64,000 bases of DNA, taken from CAYGZC01 sp964354225 (GTDB lineage: Bacteria; Bacteroidota; Ignavibacteria; UBA10030; SZUA-254). This document shows, one piece after another, positions 17,839-25,774 of the stretch. A model generated the notes under the pieces. That model was not told where the DNA came from. It ran no database searches and saw only the letters and a list, made by a program, of their open reading frames with translations. Position 1 is the first letter of the stretch. Each line of letters begins with the position of its first letter. The DNA lies in contig CAYGZC010000028.1 in NCBI GenBank assembly GCA_964354225.1, positions 4,566 to 68,565 on the forward strand, written 5' to 3'. Position numbers and translations under genes: made by a program.

Positions 17839-19209
17839 ATGCGGGGTGAAACAATCTTAATAGTCGATGATGAAAAGTTAATCCGATGGACGCTACTCCA
17901 GGAACTTTCTAAAAATGGTTTTAGAATTCTTGAAGCAATTAACATTAAAACGGCGTTTGGCATTATCAATGAAAACGAACCAGACCTAATTATTCTCGAT
18001 CAAATGCTGCCCGATGGAACGGGTATCGATCTTCTTGAGAAGATGAAAGGCGGTGAGAGCATGCTGCCCGTGATTATGTTAACCGCGGTAGACCGCTCGA
18101 ATATTGCTGTACAAGCGATGAAGCTCGGGGCTTTCGATTATGTTACAAAACCGGTAAATATTGAAGAACTCAAAATTGTTATTGAGAAGGCCCTCGAAAC
18201 TACAAAGTTAAAAAGACAAGTTGCAAGTTTTTTAAAACAGCAAGAAACAAAGTGCGGTTTGTATGGACTTCTCGGTTCATCACCTCCTATGAAGAAGGTT
18301 TGCGAACAAATCAGGAAGGTTGCCCAAAGCAGCGGAACCACAGTATTGATAACTGGGGAGACTGGTACGGGGAAGGAGTTAGCTGCAAAGGCAATACACT
18401 TTCTAAGTGAGCGGCGAGATAAACCGTTAATTCCGGTAAACTTCTCGGCATTGACAGAAACAATTGTTGAAAGTGAATTATTCGGACATGAGAAAGGTGC
18501 ATTCACAGATGCGAGAAGTCAAAGAAAGGGTATCTTTGAAATCGCAGATGGTGGAACCATCTTTCTTGATGAGATAGGTGACACCTCTCCAAAAATTCAA
18601 GTGCGGTTACTCCGCGTGCTTGAACAAAAAACTTTTCAGCGAGTTGGTGGCACGGCAGAAATAACTGTCGATATTCGTATCTTTGCGGCAACCAATCAGC
18701 CAATTGAAAAATTAGTAAAAGAAGCAAAATTTCGTTCAGATCTTTATTACCGGCTCAATGTTGCAAATATACATATGCCTCCACTCAGAGAGCGCGAGGA
18801 TGACATTATCTTGTTGGCGGAATTTTTCTTGCATGAGTTTAATGCAACTTTCCATAAAAATTTTAAAGGTTTATCGGAGGATACTAAAAAACTATTCCTT
18901 AGTTATCACTGGCCCGGGAATGTACGAGAGCTACGCAATGTTGTAGAAAGAGCTGTCTTAATGGATGAAGGTGACTATATCTTTTCACATCAGGTCGAGC
19001 TGGGCCATCTTCATCATTTAAATCATGAATCACATTCTCCAAGACTGACGCATAATAATGATAACATTTCTCTCGGTGATGTTGAAAAAGACACAATTAT
19101 TAGGGCACTTGAAAAAACGAATTATAATCAATCCCAAGCTGCAAAATTACTCAAGATAAGTCGCGATACACTCCGTTATCGGATGAAAAAACATAACCTG
19201 CTCACTTAG
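17839..19209 (+). CDS. Sigma54-dependent response regulator, NtrC family
   Basis: This 456-residue activator has a receiver domain with the phospho-acceptor Asp 54 (LIILDQM), an AAA+ domain with Walker A GETGTGKE and Walker B GGTIFLDEIGD, and a C-terminal Fis-type helix-turn-helix (NYNQSQAAKLLKISRDTLRYRM). The sigma54-contact loop reads GAFTDA at 220-225 in place of GAFTGA, a variant also found in natural activators. It directly follows the heme-bearing kinase, its likely partner. Three good sigma54 promoters occur in the next 4 kb, two of them with palindromes upstream that could be its binding sites. Confidence 0.95.
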   Translation: MRGETILIVDDEKLIRWTLLQELSKNGFRILEAINIKTAFGIINENEPDLIILDQMLPDGTGIDLLEKMKGGESMLPVIMLTAVDRSNIAVQAMKLGAFDYVTKPVNIEELKIVIEKALETTKLKRQVASFLKQQETKCGLYGLLGSSPPMKKVCEQIRKVAQSSGTTVLITGETGTGKELAAKAIHFLSERRDKPLIPVNFSALTETIVESELFGHEKGAFTDARSQRKGIFEIADGGTIFLDEIGDTSPKIQVRLLRVLEQKTFQRVGGTAEITVDIRIFAATNQPIEKLVKEAKFRSDLYYRLNVANIHMPPLREREDDIILLAEFFLHEFNATFHKNFKGLSEDTKKLFLSYHWPGNVRELRNVVERAVLMDEGDYIFSHQVELGHLHHLNHESHSPRLTHNNDNISLGDVEKDTIIRALEKTNYNQSQAAKLLKISRDTLRYRMKKHNLLT

Positions 19210-19317
19210 AGAAGGTCCAACATGTTCATCTTGCGCTAAATAACGCACCGAATAATCGCTTCCTATTTATTATCCCGCAAAATTATTTCCTTTCTTAAAG
19301 AGATGACATATTCATTA

Positions 19318-19333
19318 TGGCATAGACTTTGCA
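19318..19333 (+). promoter_or_regulatory. Sigma54 (-24/-12) promoter of the lone receiver gene
   Basis: TGGCATAGACTTTGCA matches the consensus TGGCAYRNNNNTTGCW exactly. The GG lies at 19319-19320 and the GC at 19331-19332. The expected transcript start is near 19344, just before the receiver gene at 19362. An imperfect TGCG/CGCA inverted repeat lies in the upstream gap, but no copy of the GGGTT palindrome. Confidence 0.85.
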
Positions 19334-19361
19334 ATTTCACAGGTGAATATCTAAGAAACAG

Positions 19362-19778
19362 ATGAGTTATACCACAAACAATAATCAGAAAAAGATAGAC
19401 GGCAAAGTTCTTCTTGTTGAAGATGAAAACCTGATCGGATGGTCGATCGCCACCGCTCTCCGGAGAGAGGGGTATGCTGTAACATTGGTAGAGTCGGGTG
19501 AGGAAGCGATAGAGATCATATCCTCAACAAAGTTCGATATCGTGATTACTGATCTCAAACTTCCTCAGATCAACGGCTTTGAAGTGGCAACAGTCGTCAA
19601 ATCCCAATGCTCCTCAATACCGGTAATTATGATCAGCGCACAATCCAGCCAGACAACTCAAGATGTAAAAGTGCATCAGGCAGTTGATCGCTATATCGAA
19701 AAACCATTTGATCTAAATGAAATAATTAAAATTACTCATCGACTGATTGGCCGTAGTTCAGCAAAAGTTGTTCGCTAA
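19362..19778 (+). CDS. Stand-alone response-regulator receiver protein
   Basis: This 138-residue protein is a single receiver domain. Acidic residues (VEDEN), the phospho-acceptor aspartate in VITDLKLPQ, the serine of MISAQSS and the lysine of IEKPFD are all present. There is no output domain. It is transcribed from its own sigma54 promoter just after the NtrC-like regulator and before the first exported cytochrome. It may be a phosphate sink or a connector that tunes the heme-sensor kinase; that role is inferred from position. Spo0F- or CheY-like proteins have the same domain content. Confidence 0.9.
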   Translation: MSYTTNNNQKKIDGKVLLVEDENLIGWSIATALRREGYAVTLVESGEEAIEIISSTKFDIVITDLKLPQINGFEVATVVKSQCSSIPVIMISAQSSQTTQDVKVHQAVDRYIEKPFDLNEIIKITHRLIGRSSAKVVR

Positions 19779-19801
19779 TATTCGTAATCTATAACTTGAA
19801 C

Positions 19802-19838
19802 TGTGTGATTTAACCCATCGTTTGGGTTCTATACCCCA
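19802..19838. promoter_or_regulatory. Candidate upstream activator sites for the first exported cytochrome
   Basis: Two elements lie side by side: TGTGTGATTTAACCCA at 19802-19817 and TGGGTTCTATACCCCA at 19823-19838. The second aligns with the perfect palindrome TGGGTTATATAACCCA upstream of the next cytochrome gene, and the first with a site before the kinase. They are 71-107 bases upstream of the -24 promoter element, a usual distance for NtrC-type enhancer sites. Confidence 0.6.
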
Positions 19839-19908
19839 AAGAGAGAAATCTTTCCTCCCAAAAGACAGAATATTCTTATTTTTTTACCCGTTTAATACAA
19901 CATCCAAA

Positions 19909-19924
19909 TGGCACGCTGCTTGCA
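19909..19924 (+). promoter_or_regulatory. Sigma54 promoter of the first exported cytochrome
   Basis: TGGCACGCTGCTTGCA is a full match to TGGCAYRNNNNTTGCW. The predicted start is near 19935, leaving a leader of about 50 bases with an AAGGAG ribosome site at 19975-19980. Confidence 0.88.
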
Positions 19925-19987
19925 ATTCTTTCTGGAAAACCCAAATTAATCCACAATTTTATGAAACCTTTCATAAGGAGACACATC

Positions 19988-22726
19988 ATGAGATATGTTC
20001 GGTTACTATCTCTTTCATTAATTCTTATCCTTTGTATAGTTGGTCTGGCATTATCACAAATACAAACAGCCAGAATCATCATCAAAGGTATATCACCTGA
20101 TATCAAAGTAGCCGGTCGATACGATGCTTTGTCAAGCGGTTTACCTAATGTCGGTAAAGGGCAAAAAGTGTGGTTAGAGGCATTAGCGCTTTATACCACA
20201 GGTACTGTTAATAATAGCTGGATCGATACTATAATTACTGAAACTTGGTCGGTGACAAATCCTCCGGGTGGTTTTGTAACGATCACACATACCGATACTA
20301 CAACTTATTTTATTCCAGATAGAACGGGCCAATATAAAGTAGATCTCTCTGTGACCACAAGTCATGGAACCGCAACGGCGTCTGTCTACATTAACTCAGC
20401 TTACTGGGTTGGTGTTGGAAACGTTACCGGTCCTGTTTCAAATCCAGCATCCTGCGGATTTGGGTGCCACAGCGGTAAAGTAAGTGAGTGGCAGGAAACC
20501 CCTCACGCCGGGATCTTCTCTTACAACGTAGATAGCAGCGATCACTATTCTACAAATTGTGTTTATTGCCATACTGTTGGTTACGACGCAGCTGCAACAG
20601 CTGTAAACGGTGGGTGGGACGATGTGCGTGCGGCACTTGGTTTCGTTATTCCGAGTCCACAACATCCCGGAGTGTGGGATTCAATCAAAACAAATTTCCC
20701 AACCCTTGCTAATGTTTCAAATATACAGTGCGAAAACTGCCACGGACCGGGTAGCTTGCATTTTAGTATGACAGATAAAAACCAGATTGCTGCCAGTCTC
20801 TCTGCCGATGTATGTAATCAATGTCACGGTAGAAAATTTGGTCACATCAAGGGTTATGAATGGGGAAATACTGCTCATGCGAAATCGGTTGGAGAACCTG
20901 GTGAAATTGAACATATGAACAGCACAAGCTGTGCACAATGCCATACAGCTCAGGGTTTCATCACCGAAAATTTAGGCCATGGTACTTCCGGTGCACCGTA
21001 TGCCGATGTTCAATCTGTTACATGCGCCGCATGTCATGATCCACACAGTGACGAGAATCCATCGCAATTGCGAGTTGCATCAGTTGGTGATGCATGTACT
21101 GGTTGCCATAAGACACGTATAAGTTCACGCGGCTTGCACCACTCACTGCAGGGTCCGATGTTCGCCGGTGTTACAGGAACACCATTTACATTGGGTCAAA
21201 CCGGTATAGGTACTTGGGGTGGCTTCCAATTCCCAGGTTACCAATATCGGAATTCTTCTCACAGCAACATTGCAGGTAAATGTGCTGAGTGCCATATGGC
21301 TACAATTGCCGGAGCGGATACGCTTCTCATTCCAGGTATTCCATTTAGCCAGTATCAAGGTAAGCTTGGTGGTCACTCATTTAAAGTCGCTTATGATAAT
21401 GGTACACCGGATGATGCAATAGATGATATACTCAATCCGGTTGGATGTAAAGAATGTCATGGTACCGTATCATTGGAATTTGTTGAACAAAGCCAGGATA
21501 AGATTAAGGCATTGCTTGAGGAACTCAGAGTACTTCTGCCACATGCGACATCAGGTGATACAACTCAGCCTCTAACTCACACTAGTTCGAGCCTTACAAC
21601 AATCCAAAAAGGTGCAGCATACAACTACTACTTCGTTAGCTATGATGGCAGCTATGGCGTGCACAATTATGAGTACGCTGCTGGATTACTCCGTTCTTCA
21701 ATCGAAATGGTGAAGCTCGGTGCCGGTGCTGCTTCTATCGCTTCAATTAAAGACGTACCAAACGATCAAGGTAAGCAAGTCCAGGTTGTGTGGAATAAGT
21801 TCCCGGCTGAGAGCTATCCTGATCCAGTTGTCAATTACCTCATTCTACGACAAGACTCTGCCGGTATGTTGCTTGGTAAAACTGTAGCAGCGACATCATT
21901 CCGTGAGATGCTTTCGAAAGTTACCGACGGTTCACGCGTCACCCTGAGCGGTAGTGTTTGGACAAAGGTTGGCGAGTTCAAGGCAATCAAACAACCGAAG
22001 TACTCGCTTATGGTTCCAACACTTTTTGATTCGACGATCATTGATGGACAAAAACTCACAACATTCGATGTGGTTGGATATACCGCAGCAAATGTTGTAT
22101 ATGCTTCAGCGGCTGCGACTGGGTACTCTGTAGATAACCTGGCGCCGGCAGCTCCAACAGGATTCGCATTACAAAGCGTAGCTGGTGTGGTCAACATCTC
22201 GTGGGAATCTTCTACAGATGCGGACTTCAAATATTTCGCAGTCTACAGAGGTGTTACACCAAACTTCAATGCTCATGGTACACCACTTGCAACAGCTACA
22301 GGCACCCAGTATACGGATGCTTCAATTCAGCTTGGACGTACATATTACTATAAGCTCACGGCGTTTGATTTCTCCGGAAACGAGAGCAACTTCACCGATG
22401 AGAAATCTATTATGGTTACCAGTATTGAAGAAGGTAACGGCATCCCAATAGAGTTTGCATTGCGTCAAAATCATCCGAATCCATTCAATCCAACAACATC
22501 AATTCGATATGAATTGCCGCAGGCAGCTCATGTGGAGATTAGCATTTACAACTCACTTGGCATGCTTGTAACAACATTGGTAGATCAGGATGAACAAAGT
22601 GGCTATCATACAATCGAGTGGAATGGAACAAATAATTCTGGCAACACCATTGCAAGCGGAATTTACATTTACAAAATGGAAGCCGGAACATTCTCATCCA
22701 TCAAAAAGATGTTGTTCATCAAATAG
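19988..22726 (+). CDS. T9SS-exported multiheme cytochrome c, 9 heme motifs
   Basis: An AAGGAG site seven bases upstream fixes the start at MRYVRLLSL rather than the ATG 27 bases earlier. The 912-residue product has a signal peptide, an Ig-like domain (about 30-150) and a heme region with eight CxxCH motifs plus a first motif of the rare form CGFGCH (CX3CH, residue 156). Segments such as QCENCHGPGSLH recall the cytochrome c554 family. A fibronectin type III domain (about 718-800) and a T9SS C-terminal domain with HPNPFNPTTSIRY (about 820-912) follow. The product should be secreted and fixed at the cell surface, where it could pass electrons outward. It is paralogous to the gene at 23.1 kb and has its own sigma54 promoter. 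Confidence 0.93.
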   Translation: MRYVRLLSLSLILILCIVGLALSQIQTARIIIKGISPDIKVAGRYDALSSGLPNVGKGQKVWLEALALYTTGTVNNSWIDTIITETWSVTNPPGGFVTITHTDTTTYFIPDRTGQYKVDLSVTTSHGTATASVYINSAYWVGVGNVTGPVSNPASCGFGCHSGKVSEWQETPHAGIFSYNVDSSDHYSTNCVYCHTVGYDAAATAVNGGWDDVRAALGFVIPSPQHPGVWDSIKTNFPTLANVSNIQCENCHGPGSLHFSMTDKNQIAASLSADVCNQCHGRKFGHIKGYEWGNTAHAKSVGEPGEIEHMNSTSCAQCHTAQGFITENLGHGTSGAPYADVQSVTCAACHDPHSDENPSQLRVASVGDACTGCHKTRISSRGLHHSLQGPMFAGVTGTPFTLGQTGIGTWGGFQFPGYQYRNSSHSNIAGKCAECHMATIAGADTLLIPGIPFSQYQGKLGGHSFKVAYDNGTPDDAIDDILNPVGCKECHGTVSLEFVEQSQDKIKALLEELRVLLPHATSGDTTQPLTHTSSSLTTIQKGAAYNYYFVSYDGSYGVHNYEYAAGLLRSSIEMVKLGAGAASIASIKDVPNDQGKQVQVVWNKFPAESYPDPVVNYLILRQDSAGMLLGKTVAATSFREMLSKVTDGSRVTLSGSVWTKVGEFKAIKQPKYSLMVPTLFDSTIIDGQKLTTFDVVGYTAANVVYASAAATGYSVDNLAPAAPTGFALQSVAGVVNISWESSTDADFKYFAVYRGVTPNFNAHGTPLATATGTQYTDASIQLGRTYYYKLTAFDFSGNESNFTDEKSIMVTSIEEGNGIPIEFALRQNHPNPFNPTTSIRYELPQAAHVEISIYNSLGMLVTTLVDQDEQSGYHTIEWNGTNNSGNTIASGIYIYKMEAGTFSSIKKMLFIK

Positions 22727-22780
22727 TATCAAACAATATCCCGCCATTTGAAGACGGTTAAGCTATAACTCTATCTCAAT

Positions 22781-22814
22781 AGCGCAGGTGATTTAGTTTG
22801 CCTGTGCTTTTTTA
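22781..22814 (+). terminator. Terminator after the first exported cytochrome
   Basis: AGCGCAGG and CCTGTGCT pair with one G-U, and the stem ends in a run of T. Confidence 0.8.
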
Positions 22815-22835
22815 TTTATGCTTATAAAAGTTAGT

Positions 22836-22851
22836 TGGGTTATATAACCCA
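22836..22851. promoter_or_regulatory. Perfect 16-base palindrome, candidate activator site
   Basis: TGGGTTATATAACCCA is a perfect palindrome about 106 bases upstream of the -24 box of the second cytochrome promoter. A degenerate copy (TGGGTTCTATACCCCA) lies upstream of the first cytochrome. The likely binder is the NtrC-like regulator at 17.8 kb. Confidence 0.65.
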
Positions 22852-22956
22852 CTCAATTATGAAATTCTCTTCAATTTAGTGATTTATTCTGGAGGTAAAT
22901 CGGTTAAATTTGTATGATTTTAAGAATATGTCTCATCCCTACAACTATTCTTGAAT

Positions 22957-22972
22957 TGGCACATGAGTTGCA
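22957..22972 (+). promoter_or_regulatory. Sigma54 promoter of the second exported cytochrome
   Basis: TGGCACATGAGTTGCA is a full match to the -24/-12 consensus. The predicted start is near 22983, giving a leader of about 120 bases before the gene, with AAAGGAG at 23092-23098 as the ribosome site. Confidence 0.87.
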
Positions 22973-23103
22973 ATTTATTCATTCACCTTGTATCTTATTT
23001 AAGTTTTACAATTGAGGTAACTTGCATTTTTTCGAATAAAGCTTTATAAGTGTCCAAGTAAATAATTCACAATTTGTCACTTTAATTACAGAAAGGAGTC
23101 AAT

Positions 23104-24636
23104 ATGAAACTTGCCACGATACTATTACTTCTGTTGATGGTCATCTTCGGTTTCTCTCATCCTATTTATGCTCAGACCTACACCGGCGTTTACAATCCAA
23201 TCCTGGGTTGCAGCACAACGGGATGCCATACAGTAACTGGTAAATCACAATTTACGCAATGGTCGTCAACTCTTCATGCCCAGGCATATGATTCAATCAC
23301 ATTCATTCAGAAAAATCCAGACTGTTTACCTTGTCATACAACTGGTTGGGATACAACAAAACACATTGATGGTTTTTCAGATTTCTATCCGCCGGTTACT
23401 CACAACGATTCTGTTGGTATTGACCAAATGAAGAATGTTCAATGTGAAGCTTGCCATGGTCCGGTTCAATTTGGCGTGAATCATGGTCAGGCTTCTACCA
23501 TTAATCCAACCGCTGAAAAGTGCGGATCGTGTCATCAAGGTGAACACCATCCATACTACAGCGAATGGGCAACGACAAAACATTCTATGTCCGACACGAA
23601 CGCGTCCGGTTTTCTAACGGGGGAATTTCGCAACGATCCAAACTGTTCGGGTTGTCACACATATCAAGGTTTTGTTCAATTCGTTAACGATACCAGCTTG
23701 GCTCCAAATGTTACCCCACCCGGAAGTGAAGCGCTGCCGATTGTTTGTACAGCGTGCCATGATCCGCATTCAAATGCGAATCCGGGACAACTACGGAAAT
23801 CACCAAGCGCTCTTTGCCAGAAATGTCATAACCCGGAATATGATCCCGACAGTCCGACACCTGACGGAACAACAATACATCACTCAACGGCATATATGTT
23901 AGAAGGGAAAGGCGGATATCAATATGCTGGATACACGTATGAGAATTCATTCCATGGTTTGGTGGCTATAGACAAATGCGTCACGTGCCATGTCGTGATG
24001 ACTCCGTTTATCAGCAGCTCCCAGCCGGCATCCACGGGTCATACATTCCAGCCCAAGGGAATAAAATGTTTCGAGTGTCATGCCGATTTTGATACCCTGT
24101 CAACTTCATTTAATTACCGTAATACTCAAACAAAGATTGACAGTTTGAGTGCCGTTCTCGGTGCGAAATTAGCGGCGGCAACGCATGTAGATTCTTCATC
24201 TGTTGAATTCTACCGCGCTAAGTTCAACTACGACTTCGTCCAGGCAGAAGGTAGTCATGGCATTCACAACACGAAATATGCAAAGGGATTATTGGAATCT
24301 GCGATTGCCAATTTCACTCCATCAACTTCCGTTGAGATTATTGATAACGGTATCCCGACCAGTTTTGAGCTGAGACAAAACTATCCTAATCCGTTTAATC
24401 CGTCGACAAATATTAGTTTTGCTCTACCGTCGGCAGAGTTTGTGCGGATCCAAATTTTTGACGTGTTGGGTAGTTTAGTTACAACCTTACTCAATCGAGA
24501 TTTAACTGCCGGTAATTATAAAATCGCATGGAATGGTGTCGATCAAAATGGCGCATCTGTCACAACCGGAGTTTATCTCTACAAACTTGAGACGGGCTCG
24601 TTTACAGAAACAAAGAAAATGTTGCTGATGAAATAG
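23104..24636 (+). CDS. T9SS-exported multiheme cytochrome c, paralogue with 9 heme motifs
   Basis: This 510-residue protein begins with a signal peptide ending near IYAQ. It has one CX4CH motif (CSTTGCH, residue 36) followed by eight CxxCH motifs: CLPCH, CEACH, CGSCH, CSGCH, CTACH, CQKCH, CVTCH and CFECH. A T9SS C-terminal domain with NYPNPFNPSTNISF covers about residues 417-510. Heme order and linking segments (for example EACHGP, TACHDPHSNANPGQLR) match the 912-residue cytochrome upstream, but the Ig-like and fibronectin domains are absent. The first motif is non-standard in both paralogues yet differs in spacing. It should sit on the cell surface and exchange electrons with its paralogue or an outside acceptor; the acceptor is unknown. 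Confidence 0.93.
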   Translation: MKLATILLLLLMVIFGFSHPIYAQTYTGVYNPILGCSTTGCHTVTGKSQFTQWSSTLHAQAYDSITFIQKNPDCLPCHTTGWDTTKHIDGFSDFYPPVTHNDSVGIDQMKNVQCEACHGPVQFGVNHGQASTINPTAEKCGSCHQGEHHPYYSEWATTKHSMSDTNASGFLTGEFRNDPNCSGCHTYQGFVQFVNDTSLAPNVTPPGSEALPIVCTACHDPHSNANPGQLRKSPSALCQKCHNPEYDPDSPTPDGTTIHHSTAYMLEGKGGYQYAGYTYENSFHGLVAIDKCVTCHVVMTPFISSSQPASTGHTFQPKGIKCFECHADFDTLSTSFNYRNTQTKIDSLSAVLGAKLAAATHVDSSSVEFYRAKFNYDFVQAEGSHGIHNTKYAKGLLESAIANFTPSTSVEIIDNGIPTSFELRQNYPNPFNPSTNISFALPSAEFVRIQIFDVLGSLVTTLLNRDLTAGNYKIAWNGVDQNGASVTTGVYLYKLETGSFTETKKMLLMK

Positions 24637-24677
24637 TGTCAAATGATCCCGCTCGTGATAGGGATTCTATAAGATTA

Positions 24678-24719
24678 AAAGTTCCTCTTAGGTGTGACAT
24701 CCTCGGAGGAACTTTTTTT
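24678..24719 (+). terminator. Terminator after the second exported cytochrome
   Basis: AAAGTTCCTC and GAGGAACTTT form a perfect ten-pair stem with an 18-base loop and a following T run. Confidence 0.9.
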
Positions 24720-24818
24720 ATCTCCCGTCTCTTAAAACCTTTATAAACTAAATTTGACAAAGCAATAAACATTATGTACAATCAAGTTCATGATTATCAA
24801 AGTTACCAATAACAGAAC

Positions 24819-25664
24819 ATGTTATATTTAAAAGGATTTACTCTGGGAATGGATTCCTCGGTGAATAAAAACAAATTCCTTTTATATTCAATACTTTATT
24901 TAACCGTTTTGGTGTCCACTGTTATAGGACAGGGACCTTACAAATGCGATTGGGCAAAAGATGGACTAATTTTAGGAAGCGGTGCGATCATTGTGTCGAC
25001 TGCCTATGTTATAGATCATTCACCATCTGCTTTATCATTACAGGAGATCAATCAACTTTCAAGTAAATCAATAAACTGGTTCGATCGGGGTGCCGTGTAT
25101 CGGTTCTCTGAGGAAGCCGCAAAAATAAGTAACATTGTAGCGGGATTGAGTATTGCGGCCCCGCTGGTTCTTTTTAGTGACAGCAAAATTAGAAAAGAGT
25201 GGAGGATATATACTCTCATGTACTTCGAGACTATACTGTTCTCAGCATCCGTTCCATCAATTGGTAAAGGGAGCGTTAAAAGAACACGACCTTTTGTTTA
25301 TAATCCTGATGTTACGCTCGAAAAGAAAACAACTGGCGAGGCAAGGAGATCATTTTTTTCCCGGCATACAACTATAACATTTGCAGCAGCCGTCTTCCTC
25401 TCGACTGTTTATGATAATAGTTACCCGGATTCAAAATGGACACCTTATGTGTGGACAGGTTCACTATTAGCGGCAGGTGCTGTTGGGTATTTGCGTTATG
25501 AAGCCGGTGAGCATTTCCCGACAGATATTATCACTGGCGCAGTTGTTGGGAGCGCAATTGGTTACTTTATTCCGTTTTTACATCAGGCAAATAACGGAGA
25601 TACTCAAATTTCGATAACTTCAACCATCTTGCCGCCAGGTATTGGCATACAACTAAGGTTATGA
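24819..25664 (+). CDS. PAP2-family phosphatase, membrane protein
   Basis: The 281-residue product is a type 2 phosphatidic-acid phosphatase-like protein. The three-part active site is seen as KRTRPF, SRHTT (in the place of PSGH) and RYEAGEHFPTDIITG. Hydrophobic segments surround them. The start may be the ATG at 24849 (MDSSVNK), which lies after an AAAAGGA, instead of 24819. Members dephosphorylate lipid phosphates such as undecaprenyl pyrophosphate or phosphatidylglycerol phosphate; in Bacteroidota many sit in the outer membrane or periplasm. The substrate cannot be told. It follows a strong terminator and has no obvious link to the cytochromes. Confidence 0.85.
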   Translation: MLYLKGFTLGMDSSVNKNKFLLYSILYLTVLVSTVIGQGPYKCDWAKDGLILGSGAIIVSTAYVIDHSPSALSLQEINQLSSKSINWFDRGAVYRFSEEAAKISNIVAGLSIAAPLVLFSDSKIRKEWRIYTLMYFETILFSASVPSIGKGSVKRTRPFVYNPDVTLEKKTTGEARRSFFSRHTTITFAAAVFLSTVYDNSYPDSKWTPYVWTGSLLAAGAVGYLRYEAGEHFPTDIITGAVVGSAIGYFIPFLHQANNGDTQISITSTILPPGIGIQLRL

Positions 25665-25774
25665 TTATTAAATTTCATACCCTTTCAGGCTTACTAAAAG
25701 TGCTTGACTCTAAGTTAAATTCCACTTAATTTATTTTAGACAATTCGCAACACAATTCATCAAATGAGATAGTT

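Noticed and set aside
18496..18513. GAFTDA in place of GAFTGA as evidence of a non-functional sigma54 activator
   Set aside because: The variant occurs in natural active regulators of this family, and nearby promoters match sigma54 well, so loss of function is not supported.
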